A program made the position numbers and the translations under genes. The notes under the pieces are model-generated. The model was not told the origin of the DNA, did not search any database, and was given only the letters and a program-made list of their open reading frames with translations. Shown here piece by piece: positions 1 to 6,769 of a stretch of 10,074 bases of DNA. The stretch lies in assembly GCA_902796505.1 (NCBI GenBank), contig CADBPA010000104.1:1-10074 (forward strand), in the 5' to 3' direction. Origin of the DNA: an uncultured Ruminococcus sp. GTDB lineage: Bacteria > Bacillota > Clostridia > Oscillospirales > CAG-272. The first letter of the stretch is position 1; each line of letters starts with the position of its first letter.

Positions 1-1721
1 ACGACGGTCTGCACCAGGCGATCGAGGCGAAGGAGCACGTCAACATTCAGAAGGAATCGCGCACGATCGCCTCCATTACCTTCCAGAATTACTTCCGTAT
101 GTATCAGAAGCTCTCCGGTATGACGGGTACCGCCCTGACCGAAGAGAACGAATTCCGCGAGATCTACGCGCTCGACGTCGTCGAAGTGCCGACCAACAAG
201 CCGATGATCCGCAAGGACTGGGACGACCAAGTCTACCGCACCCGCCGCGGAAAACTGGCGGCGATCGTGGAGCAGATCAAGGAATGCCACGAAAAGGGGC
301 AGCCGGTGCTGGTCGGTACCGTTTCGATCGACAAATCCGAAGAACTCTCCGCTCTTCTGAAAAAGGAAAAGATCCCGCACAACGTGCTGAACGCGAAACA
401 GCACGAGCGCGAGGCGGAGATCGTGGCGCAGGCCGGACGGTTCGGCGCGGTGACGATCTCGACCAATATGGCAGGACGCGGAACCGATATTATGCTCGGC
501 GGCAACTCCGAATATATGGCGAAGGCCGAGATGCGCAAAATGGGCGTTGAGGAAGAGTTGATCGCGGTGGCGACCGGATCGGCGGCGACCGAGGACGAGG
601 CGGTTCTCGAAGCGAGAGCGACCTTCCGCAAGCTGAATGAAAAATTCAAGGAGCAGATCCGGCCGGAAGCCGAGCAGGTCTGCGCCGCGGGCGGTCTGTT
701 CATCATCGGCACCGAGCGGCACGAATCCCGGCGTATCGACAACCAGCTGCGCGGTCGTTCGGGCAGACAGGGCGACCCCGGCGAATCCCGCTTCTATCTC
801 TCGCTTGAGGACGACCTGATGCGTCTCTTCGGCGGAGACCGCGTGATCAATATGGTGACGGCGCTGGGGCTTGACGAATACACCCCGATCAACGCGAAGA
901 TCCTCTCCGGATCGATCGAGCACGCCCAGAAGCGCATCGAGGCGATGAACTTCGAGCGCAGAAAGAACGTCCTCACCTACGACGACGTGATGAATCAGCA
1001 GAGAACGGTCATTTACGGACAGCGCAACGAGGTGCTTCTTGAGGACGACATCTCCGAAAAGATCCGCGGCATGATCCGCAGCTCGGTCGGCGAGACCTTC
1101 GACTTCTGCTTTGCCGGAGACGAGCCGGAGCATTGGAAATTCGACGAATTCAAGAATCATTACGTCGGTATGCTGACCGACTCGCACGGCTTTGTTTACA
1201 CCGACGAAGAACTCCGCTCGCTCGACAAAGAGGCGCTGAAACAGGAACTGATCGACCGGGCGATCTCGATCTACGAGAGCAAGGACGCGCTCTTTGCCGC
1301 CGTGGAGGGAATGCCCGAAAACGCGATGCGCGAGATCGAGAAGGTCATTCTGCTGCGCAACGTTGATAAAAAATGGATGGATCATCTGGAGATCATCGAC
1401 GATCTCAAGGAATCGGTCGGGCTGAACGCCTACGCACAGCGCGACCCGGTCACCGTTTTCCGCATCGAGAGCGGCGAGATCTTCGACCAGATGGTGGACG
1501 ACATCAAGGAGGACACGGTGCGCGAGGTGCTCGCCGTCGCTCCGAAGGCAAGGCCGATCAAGCGCGAGCAGGTCGCGAAGCCGATCATCGCCGGGCCGAT
1601 CGGCGAAAAGGGCAAGGTCGTCCGCAAACCCGTGACCGTCAAGAAGGTCGGGCGCAACGATCCCTGCCCCTGCGGAAGCGGAAAGAAATACAAAAAATGC
1701 TGCGGAGCGAATGAGATCTGA
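1..1721 (+). CDS. secA: Protein translocase ATPase SecA, C-terminal part (5' end outside window)
   Basis: SecA is the motor ATPase that drives preproteins through the SecYEG channel at the inner face of the membrane. The frame is open from base 3 and gives 572 residues. It begins at DGLHQAIEAKEHVNIQ, which lies roughly 340-350 residues into typical SecA proteins, so nucleotide-binding domain 1 and most of the preprotein cross-linking domain are missing to the left. Visible are the end of the cross-linking region and return to NBD1 (ITFQNYFRMYQKLSGMTGTA); NBD2 with TNMAGRGTDIMLGG and the arginine-finger region QLRGRSGRQGDPGESRFYLS; the helical scaffold (RNVDKKWMDHLEIIDDL); and a linker ending in the zinc-binding tail CPCGSGKKYKKCC (Cys-X-Cys-X8-Cys-Cys), which contacts SecB or ribosomes and lipids in other bacteria. 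The ATG at 99 is an internal Met and not the start. No break is seen. A membrane-protein gene follows after 20 bases with no terminator, so they are probably co-transcribed. Identification is secure. Confidence 0.98.
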   Translation, partial: DGLHQAIEAKEHVNIQKESRTIASITFQNYFRMYQKLSGMTGTALTEENEFREIYALDVVEVPTNKPMIRKDWDDQVYRTRRGKLAAIVEQIKECHEKGQPVLVGTVSIDKSEELSALLKKEKIPHNVLNAKQHEREAEIVAQAGRFGAVTISTNMAGRGTDIMLGGNSEYMAKAEMRKMGVEEELIAVATGSAATEDEAVLEARATFRKLNEKFKEQIRPEAEQVCAAGGLFIIGTERHESRRIDNQLRGRSGRQGDPGESRFYLSLEDDLMRLFGGDRVINMVTALGLDEYTPINAKILSGSIEHAQKRIEAMNFERRKNVLTYDDVMNQQRTVIYGQRNEVLLEDDISEKIRGMIRSSVGETFDFCFAGDEPEHWKFDEFKNHYVGMLTDSHGFVYTDEELRSLDKEALKQELIDRAISIYESKDALFAAVEGMPENAMREIEKVILLRNVDKKWMDHLEIIDDLKESVGLNAYAQRDPVTVFRIESGEIFDQMVDDIKEDTVREVLAVAPKARPIKREQVAKPIIAGPIGEKGKVVRKPVTVKKVGRNDPCPCGSGKKYKKCCGANEI

Positions 1722-1741
1722 CGGCAAGGAAAGGAGAGCGC

Positions 1742-2374
1742 ATGGGATTCGGCATACTGTTTTGCGGATTTTTTCTGCTGCTGAACGTCTTCTGGTTTCA
1801 ATACACCGATCTGCTCTCTGCGCTGATCCTGCTTTACGGACTTTATAAACTTTCCCGGTTTGAAAAGAATTTCCGGATGGCAGAGGTCTGGGCGATCGTG
1901 TTCTGTATCCTCGGCGCGGGAGAACTCGTGCTGACGGCGATCGCGCTGTTTTCGCCCGGATCGGTCGTCGCAGAGCTGTTTGCCGCCGGGACGCCGCTCT
2001 GGATCGCCCTTCCCCGCTACGCGATCCTTGCGAGCATGACCGTCTTTCTTCTGAACGGCATCCGCCTGCTCGGCGAGGAGGTGGACGCGCCGGACGTGAT
2101 GGGGCGGGCGAAGCGTTATCTGCCGATCAATCTCGGAATTTACGGACTCTCGGCGATCCTGGAGTTTCCGGCGATCCCGGCGCTGCTCGGAAACGCCGCC
2201 GGATTTGTTTTCGTTCTTTCGATCGGGCTTCAGCTCGGACTGATCCTGCTCGATCTTTCCCTGATCCACCGCGCGTATATGCGCATCTGCCTCCCCTCCG
2301 ATCTCACCGCGGAGGAGGAGCCGAAGAAAGGAGAAAAGCCCGGCGCGAGCGCAAAGGGCAGACCGAAAAAATGA
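1742..2374 (+). CDS. Six-helix integral membrane protein of unknown function
   Basis: I cannot assign a named family. The 210-residue product is very hydrophobic, with likely membrane segments near residues 3-20, 22-37, 48-70, 87-108, 128-149 and 153-176. A charged, Lys/Glu-rich cytoplasmic-type tail follows (about 188-210, ending GRPKK). The start is well supported: AAGGAG at 1731-1736 sits 5 bases before the ATG. The N-terminal pattern (glycine-rich first helix, FLLLN, an Asp before the second helix, then LYGLYKLSRFEKNF and a third helix) resembles small uncharacterised Firmicutes membrane proteins. It also resembles the first half of the next gene, for example RAKRYLPINLGIYGLSAI beside ERLRVLTIVFAAVKCAAYIF there. 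The gene sits 20 bases after secA and overlaps the following gene by 4 bases (ATGA), so the three form one operon. No catalytic motif is visible. A scaffold, transporter-like or sensor role would be speculation. Confidence 0.85.
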   Translation: MGFGILFCGFFLLLNVFWFQYTDLLSALILLYGLYKLSRFEKNFRMAEVWAIVFCILGAGELVLTAIALFSPGSVVAELFAAGTPLWIALPRYAILASMTVFLLNGIRLLGEEVDAPDVMGRAKRYLPINLGIYGLSAILEFPAIPALLGNAAGFVFVLSIGLQLGLILLDLSLIHRAYMRICLPSDLTAEEEPKKGEKPGASAKGRPKK

Positions 2375-3765
2375 CGAAAAAACGCATTTCCTACGGGCTG
2401 ATCTTCTTCTCGCTCGTCCTGCTTTTTCAGCCGAATATCCTGATCGTAGATTTTCTGCCGGACTTTCTCGCCTGTTTTCTTCTTGCCGCCTTCTTTGCGC
2501 GCGGCGAGGACAGCATTCCCGGCTTTTCGGAGGCGAAGCGTTCGCTTTCGCTGCTGGGCGTTCTCGGACTGCTGAAATTTGCCGGGCTTGCCCTGATCGT
2601 GCTCGTCCGCTCGAAGAACACCTCCGACTACGATATTCTCGCTCTGGTCTGCACGCTCTTCGGGGCCGCCGAGATCCTGCTTTCGGTCATCGCCGCGAAC
2701 CGCTCTTTCCGCGCGCTCTTTCATCTCGGAGAACGCACCGACGCCTCGGCGCTGCTCTCTTACCGGGGAAGAGACGCCGAACGGCTGCGCGTTCTGACGA
2801 TCGTCTTCGCCGCCGTGAAATGCGCGGCGTATATCTTCCCTCAATTTTTCGCGCTTTCCCGCGTCAATGAAAACGGAACGGTCAATGCGGTCAGCGACGC
2901 CTACCCGGCGGTCCTGATGATCTCGATGCTGGTCGCGCTCACGTTCGGGATCGTCTGGCTTGTGCAGATGATCGGATACGTCCGCTCTGTAAAGGCGGAA
3001 GGAAAACTCGACGAGGCGATCTCTTCCCTCTCGGCGGAACAAGCCCCGGACCTGACCGCGGAGCGTGCCGCCGGCCGCCGTCTGCGCGGCGTCTTTACGT
3101 TCGGCATTCTCCTCTCCTTCCTCTCGCCCGATCTGATCTTTGAAGATCTGAACGAGATCAACCTTCTGCCGCATCCGCTCTTCGCCGCGGCGCTGACCGC
3201 GCTCGCTTTCCTGATCGCGCGCGCATCCGGGGCGGAAAAGAAGCTCACCCTCGGCGTGCTTTCCGCCGGCGGATGCTATCTGCTCTTCTCGGCGGTCTGC
3301 TACGCGCTCGGCTGCGTCTTTTATCCGCGCTATAAATATCCGGCGCTCGGCCTTTCGGAAGAACGCTTCCTGCGCGATATGGCGAGCGGAGAAGCGGGAA
3401 AATTCTATCGGAGCGTCGAGGTCTTCGCTCTGCTCGAAGCGCTGGCGCTCTGCGCGCTCGCCGTTCTGCTCGGCGTGCTTCTTCTCCGCCTGACGAAGAG
3501 AAACGACTATCCGAAGGCGAAAATATGGGCGTATATCGGCTCGCTGATCCTGCTCGGCGGCGCGAAATGCGCGAAGGTATTTCTGGACGGCAACGTCCGC
3601 CTTGAAAATCTCGTGGAGGGCGACGGCACGACCGCCGCGGTCGTCACTTCCCCGCTCCCTTGGTTCGGAACGGTCGTATTCGTCCTCACCGCCGTCTTTA
3701 TCCTCGCCTCGATCCTCTTCTGGAACGATCTCAAGACCGAGCTGACCGACCGGAACGATCTATAA
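2371..3765 (+). CDS. Twelve-helix membrane protein, apparent internal duplication of the preceding six-helix domain
   Basis: Function is unknown. The 464-residue product has about twelve hydrophobic segments in two sets of six: residues about 8-20, 24-43, 59-79, 88-109, 140-161 and 180-203; then 240-252, 262-284, 293-317, 350-373, 385-405 and 431-451. The sets are separated by a hydrophilic linker (about 205-238). Equivalent positions look alike: YGLIFFSLVLLF and FGILLSFLSP open each half, VDFLPDFLACFLLAAFF matches INLLPHPLFAAALTALAF, and FAAVKCAAYIF matches LGGAKCAKVFL. The preceding gene appears to carry a third copy. The ATG at 2371 overlaps the stop of that gene as ATGA, which implies translational coupling; only a weak AAAGGG lies 12 bases upstream. 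A bidirectional terminator follows the stop. No nucleotide-binding, metal-binding or catalytic motif is evident. The duplicated-helix layout would suit a transporter-like fold, but that is inference only. Confidence 0.85.
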   Translation: MTKKRISYGLIFFSLVLLFQPNILIVDFLPDFLACFLLAAFFARGEDSIPGFSEAKRSLSLLGVLGLLKFAGLALIVLVRSKNTSDYDILALVCTLFGAAEILLSVIAANRSFRALFHLGERTDASALLSYRGRDAERLRVLTIVFAAVKCAAYIFPQFFALSRVNENGTVNAVSDAYPAVLMISMLVALTFGIVWLVQMIGYVRSVKAEGKLDEAISSLSAEQAPDLTAERAAGRRLRGVFTFGILLSFLSPDLIFEDLNEINLLPHPLFAAALTALAFLIARASGAEKKLTLGVLSAGGCYLLFSAVCYALGCVFYPRYKYPALGLSEERFLRDMASGEAGKFYRSVEVFALLEALALCALAVLLGVLLLRLTKRNDYPKAKIWAYIGSLILLGGAKCAKVFLDGNVRLENLVEGDGTTAAVVTSPLPWFGTVVFVLTAVFILASILFWNDLKTELTDRNDL

Positions 3766-3780
3766 TATTTTTCGACAAGA

Positions 3781-3813
3781 AAAAAACGGGCTTTGCGAAA
3801 AGTCCGTTTTTTT
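3781..3813. terminator. Bidirectional rho-independent terminator between convergent genes
   Basis: The two 14-base arms are 3781-3794 (AAAAAACGGGCTTT) and 3799-3812 (AAAGTCCGTTTTTT), with loop GCGA. They pair throughout apart from one G-T wobble. The hairpin has seven T on the plus side (3807-3813) and seven A on the left (3780-3786), which read as T on the minus strand. It should therefore end both the secA operon from the left and the upp-pseudouridine synthase operon from the right, where the stop codon is only 5 bases away. Confidence 0.9.
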
Positions 3814-3817
3814 GAAT

Positions 3818-4810
3818 TCAGTCGGGATCGCCGACCGGCTTCGGCAGCAGATAGTCTCCGGTGAAATAGATCTTCTCCATCGGGATCCCGAAGGAGCGGC
3901 CGTTCAGATAATCGAGCGGCGTTGTTTCGGAGGGATCGAAGCGGAAGACCAGCCGATAGGAGCAGAGCGCCTGATACTTGTACCCTTTCGCGCGGTCGGC
4001 TTTGTTGACGCCGTATTTGCCGTCTCCGACCAGCGGATGCCCGATATGCGCAAGGTGCGCGCGGATCTGGTGGGTACGCCCGGTCAGAAGCTCGACTTCG
4101 AGCAGGGTGGACTTCCCGTCCTTCGCCGGGGCGACGGTGCGGTATTTCGTCCGGATCTCTTTGGCGCCTTTCGGCGGATTTTTGTCATAGACGCGGACGG
4201 TCTTGGTCTGCTCATCCTTCAGAAGATACCCGGTGAGGAGCGCCTCGGGCGGCTCCGGCCTTCCGTGAACGGCGGCGAGATAGTATTTCTCCAGCTCGCG
4301 GTTCTTGATCTTCTCGTTCATCGCCCGGAGCGCCTCGGCGTTCTTCGCGGCGATGACGATGCCGCCGGTGTTGCGGTCGATGCGGTTGCAGAGGGCGGGA
4401 GCGAAGGACTGTTCCCTGTCGGGATCATACTCGCCCTTGCGATAGAGATACGCCTGCAGATAGGCGATCAGATTGCCGTCCGCACCGCTCTCCTCGTCCT
4501 CGTGGACAGAAAGCCCCGGCCGCTTGTTGACGAGAAGGATATTTTCGTCTTCATAGAGGATATCGAGGTCGGGTACGGCGAGCGCGAGCTTCGGCTTCGG
4601 CGCGCCCCCGAAGAATTCCTCCGAGAGAAAGCATTGCAGAACGTCGCCTTCGACGAGGATGTCTCCGCCGTCGCATCGCTTGCGGTTGCGCTTGATCTTT
4701 TTCGTCCGGATGGAGCGATAGAGCAAGCCCGTCGGCAGACGAAGCGATTTGACGAGGAATTTATCCAGCCTCTGCCCGGCGTCGTTTTTCCCGATCCGGA
4801 TCTCGTGCAT
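3818..4810 (-). CDS. RluA-family pseudouridine synthase (23S rRNA/tRNA uridine isomerase)
   Basis: The enzyme isomerises specific uridines in structured RNA, usually 23S rRNA, to pseudouridine in the cytoplasm. The 330-residue protein begins with an S4-type RNA-binding region (about 1-65, with GQRLDKFLVKSL). The catalytic domain follows: LYEDENILLVNKRPGLSVH (85-103), the active-site motif CNRIDRNTGG (141-150) with the catalytic Asp at 145, and the family motif LLTGRTHQIRAHLAHIGHPLVGDGKYG (from 241). Asn replaces the more usual His in H-R-x-D, a variant I recall from Firmicutes paralogues; the Arg and catalytic Asp are kept. The ATG begins on the base after the upp stop codon (TAAATG) and no good ribosome site precedes it, so translation probably couples to upp. 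The family is certain. The target uridine (RluC-, RluD- or other type) cannot be told from sequence, so no symbol is given. Confidence 0.95.
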   Translation of the reverse strand: MHEIRIGKNDAGQRLDKFLVKSLRLPTGLLYRSIRTKKIKRNRKRCDGGDILVEGDVLQCFLSEEFFGGAPKPKLALAVPDLDILYEDENILLVNKRPGLSVHEDEESGADGNLIAYLQAYLYRKGEYDPDREQSFAPALCNRIDRNTGGIVIAAKNAEALRAMNEKIKNRELEKYYLAAVHGRPEPPEALLTGYLLKDEQTKTVRVYDKNPPKGAKEIRTKYRTVAPAKDGKSTLLEVELLTGRTHQIRAHLAHIGHPLVGDGKYGVNKADRAKGYKYQALCSYRLVFRFDPSETTPLDYLNGRSFGIPMEKIYFTGDYLLPKPVGDPD

Positions 4811-5446
4811 TTATTTCGTACCGAAGATACGGTCGCCGGCGTCGCCGAGGCCGGGGACAATGTAGGCGTTTTCGTTCAGCCGTTCGTCCAGAGCGGCGGC
4901 GTAGATCTCGACGTCCGGATGATCGCGCTGGATCTTTTCCACGCCTTCGGGGGCGGCGACGAGGCACATGAGCTTGATATGCTTTGCGCCGCGTTTTTTC
5001 ACCATTCCGATCGCGTCGGAGGAAGAGCCGCCGGTCGCCAGCATCGGATCGCAGACGATGACGAGACGTTTTTCGATATCCGGGGGCATTTTGCAGTAGT
5101 ATTCGACCGGAAGATGGGTTTTCGGATCGCGGTAAAGTCCGATATGCCCGACGCGCGCGCTCGGAACGAGACGAAGCAGTCCGTCCACCATACCGAGACC
5201 GGCACGAAGGATCGGAACGACGGCGAGTTTTTTACCGGCAAGCTTCTTGCAGGTGGCTTTCTGGATCGGGGTTTCTACAACGGTATCTTCGAGAGGAAGA
5301 TCGCGCGTCAGCTCATAGCCCATCAGAAGCGAGATCTCGTCGAGAAGGCTGCGGAAGTCCTTCGACGCGGTATTCTTGTTTCTCATGATGGTGAGTTTGT
5401 GCTGAACCAGGGGGTGGTCGATCAGATGAAACGTTTTGGTATTCAT
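4811..5446 (-). CDS. upp: Uracil phosphoribosyltransferase
   Basis: This cytoplasmic enzyme makes UMP and pyrophosphate from uracil and PRPP in pyrimidine salvage. The 211-residue length is normal for the family. Motifs present are the conserved N-terminus HPLVQHKLTIMRNKNT (11-26), VVPILRAGLGMVDGLL (76-91), the PRPP-binding loop VIVCDPMLATGGSSSDAI (129-146), and the C-terminal uracil-binding segment YIVPGLGDAGDRIFGTK (195-211). The start at 5446 is supported by AAAGGA about 10 bases upstream and by a sigma-A promoter at 5482-5510. It is the first gene of a two-gene operon and abuts the pseudouridine synthase directly. I see no PyrR-type attenuator in the short leader of about 30 bases. Confidence in the assignment is very high. 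Confidence 0.98.
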   Translation of the reverse strand: MNTKTFHLIDHPLVQHKLTIMRNKNTASKDFRSLLDEISLLMGYELTRDLPLEDTVVETPIQKATCKKLAGKKLAVVPILRAGLGMVDGLLRLVPSARVGHIGLYRDPKTHLPVEYYCKMPPDIEKRLVIVCDPMLATGGSSSDAIGMVKKRGAKHIKLMCLVAAPEGVEKIQRDHPDVEIYAAALDERLNENAYIVPGLGDAGDRIFGTK

Positions 5447-5481
5447 AGATTTGCGATCCTTTCTTTTTGTATTCCACGTCT

Positions 5482-5510
5482 ATTATAAATGATTCTGCGT
5501 GCAAAATCAA
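5482..5510 (-). promoter_or_regulatory. Sigma-A promoter of the upp operon
   Basis: On the minus strand a -35 box TTGATT (5505-5510) is separated by 17 bases from a perfect -10 box TATAAT (5482-5487). Transcription should start near 5475, about 30 bases before the upp ATG. The spacer contains GATTCTGCG on the plus strand, a 9-base string that recurs in the leader palindrome of the divergent gene. Confidence 0.85.
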
Positions 5511-5589
5511 GAGAAGAAAGAAAGTTTTTCGGCTTCGTCCGAGAATTTTGTCATTTTGTCCGAATCCGGGGCTTTTCCGATAAAAAATC

Positions 5590-5618
5590 TTGACATCGAC
5601 CCGCCTCTGTGCTATACT
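5590..5618 (+). promoter_or_regulatory. Sigma-A promoter of the nucleotidyltransferase gene
   Basis: A perfect -35 TTGACA (5590-5595), a 17-base spacer and -10 TATACT (5613-5618) predict a transcript start near 5625. This rules out the in-frame ATG at 5609, which lies inside the promoter spacer, and supports translation from 5675. It is divergent from the upp promoter about 80 bases away. Confidence 0.88.
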
Positions 5619-5641
5619 GTGGGCAGAACAGCGAAATATTA

Positions 5642-5658
5642 CGCGCAGATTCTGCGCG
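5642..5658 (+). repeat. Perfect palindrome / leader hairpin before the nucleotidyltransferase start
   Basis: CGCGCAG ATT CTGCGCG forms a 7-base-pair GC-rich stem with a 3-base loop in the predicted 50-base leader. It lies between the transcription start (about 5625) and the ribosome site GAGG at 5664-5667. It could be a dyad operator just downstream of the promoter or an mRNA-stabilising hairpin. The sequence alone does not decide, and no T-run follows, so it is not a terminator. Confidence 0.6.
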
Positions 5659-5674
5659 AAAAAGAGGTAATAAT

Positions 5675-6589
5675 ATGAAAAATCCCGAATTGGTTATTCT
5701 CGCTGCCGGCATGGGCAGCCGTTACGGCGGACTGAAACAGATCGACAAGATCGACGAGCAGGGCCACATCATCATCGATTTCTCGATCTACGACGCGATC
5801 CGCGCCGGATTCCGCGATTTTACCTTCATCATCAAGCATGAGATCGAAAAGGATTTCCGCGAGGTGATGGACGCGCATCTTGCCGGAAAAGGCGTGAACG
5901 TCAAGTACGTCTTTCAGGAACTCGACGCTCTCCCCGAAGGCTTCACGAAACCGGAAGGACGCGTCAAGCCCTACGGAACGGCGCATGCGCTCGCCTGCTG
6001 CCTCGGAACGGTGGAAGGGCCTTTCGCCGTCATCAACGCCGACGACTATTACGGCGCGCACGCCTTTGAGGAAGTATACAGCTATCTCAAAAACGTGCAG
6101 GACGGAGACGATCGGTATCACTACGCGATGCTGGGCTATCGCGTGAAGAATACCGTGACCGAGCAAGGCACCGTCTCGCGCGGCGTCTGCACAGTGGAGA
6201 ACGGATATCTCACCGATATCGTGGAGCGCACGAAGATCGCCACCGAAAACGGCCGCATCTTCTTCACCGACGAGGACGGAACCGAACACGATCTCGATCC
6301 GGAGACCGTCGTTTCGATGAATCTCTGGGCGTTCACGCCCTCCTATCTGCGCGAGGCGAAAGCGCGCTTTGCCGATTTCCTGAAAAATAATCTCGAAAAG
6401 AATCCGCTCAAATGCGAATACTATCTGCCCACGCTGGTCGGCGAGCTGCTTGCCGAGGGCAAGGCGGACGTGCGCGTGATGGTCAGCCGGGACAAATGGT
6501 ACGGCGTGACCTATAAAGAGGATAAGGAAAGCGTTGTCGAGGCCTTCCGCGAGCTGAAGGCGCAGGGCGTTTATCCCGAAAACTTCTGA
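5675..6589 (+). CDS. Sugar-phosphate nucleotidyltransferase-like protein (NTP_transferase family)
   Basis: The product is 304 residues from the ATG at 5675, chosen because GAGG lies 7 bases upstream and the promoter excludes the earlier ATG at 5609. The fold is the Rossmann-like nucleotidyltransferase that joins a nucleoside triphosphate to a sugar phosphate. Motifs are the nucleotide-binding loop VILAAGMGSRYGGLKQID (7-24), GTAHAL (101-106), the metal-binding NADDYYG (121-127), a substrate-side strand SMNLWAF (214-220), and a C-terminal DKWYGVTYKEDK (273-284). No left-handed beta-helix acyltransferase tail follows, so it is not GlmU or GlgC. The sugar and base are unknown; related Firmicutes proteins are usually annotated only as nucleotidyltransferase family protein. 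It appears monocistronic, with its own promoter, leader hairpin and terminator, so the neighbours do not reveal its pathway. Family assignment is firm; substrate is open. Confidence 0.92.
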   Translation: MKNPELVILAAGMGSRYGGLKQIDKIDEQGHIIIDFSIYDAIRAGFRDFTFIIKHEIEKDFREVMDAHLAGKGVNVKYVFQELDALPEGFTKPEGRVKPYGTAHALACCLGTVEGPFAVINADDYYGAHAFEEVYSYLKNVQDGDDRYHYAMLGYRVKNTVTEQGTVSRGVCTVENGYLTDIVERTKIATENGRIFFTDEDGTEHDLDPETVVSMNLWAFTPSYLREAKARFADFLKNNLEKNPLKCEYYLPTLVGELLAEGKADVRVMVSRDKWYGVTYKEDKESVVEAFRELKAQGVYPENF

Positions 6590-6615
6590 TTTTTCCAAAA
6601 CCGATCAGATCACAC

Positions 6616-6653
6616 AGGCTGTCTGCGTATAAAAAGGAGACAGCCTTTTTATT
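6616..6653 (+). terminator. Rho-independent terminator after the nucleotidyltransferase gene
   Basis: Arms AGGCTGTCT (6616-6624) and AGACAGCCT (6638-6646) pair perfectly over 9 bases around a 13-base loop, followed by TTTTTATT. It lies 26 bases past the stop and separates this gene from the next promoter. Confidence 0.88.
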
Positions 6654-6685
6654 GACGCCTCCGCCGGGGTGGGAGACCAAAGGAC

Positions 6686-6714
6686 TTGACAAACGCGGAA
6701 AAATCGTGTATAAT
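6686..6714 (+). promoter_or_regulatory. Consensus sigma-A promoter of the YwaF-like membrane gene
   Basis: TTGACA (6686-6691), a 17-base spacer and TATAAT (6709-6714) match the consensus perfectly, predicting a start near 6721. The in-frame TTG at 6686 is the -35 box itself and cannot be a start codon. Confidence 0.92.
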
Positions 6715-6769
6715 AGGGAACGTTACGACATCACATACTTTCCAGGGGAGGATCGCCGGATCAGGCATT

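Noticed and set aside
1430..3174. Minus-strand open frames opposite the end of secA and the membrane genes
   Set aside because: Their translations are Arg/Asp/Gln-rich low-complexity text, typical of the reverse complement of hydrophobic GC-rich genes, with no promoter or ribosome site.
3812..5488. Very long plus-strand open frame (558 codons) antisense to upp and the pseudouridine synthase
   Set aside because: It is the mirror of two certain genes in GC-rich codons, has no ribosome site or recognisable domain, and starts inside the terminator T-run. An open antisense frame is expected from this codon bias.
5525..5556. Imperfect hairpin (TTTTCGG / CCGAGAA) followed by a T-rich stretch, resembling a plus-strand terminator
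   Set aside because: No plus-strand transcript is expected to reach it because both flanking genes are divergent. The stem has a wobble and mostly A-T outer pairs, and the T-run is interrupted.
5609..5674. Upstream in-frame ATG that would extend the nucleotidyltransferase by 22 residues
   Set aside because: The ATG lies between the -35 and -10 boxes of a consensus promoter, so it would not be transcribed, and the extra residues match nothing in the family. The ATG at 5675 has a proper ribosome site.
5639..6598. Minus-strand open frame (319 codons) antisense to the nucleotidyltransferase
   Set aside because: It is a codon-bias shadow of a certain gene. It starts just beyond that gene's stop codon, with no good ribosome site or promoter on that strand.
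6654..6684. Possible small feature between the terminator at 6616-6653 and the promoter at 6686
   Set aside because: It is only about 30 bases of GC-rich sequence with no open frame, repeat or convincing structure.
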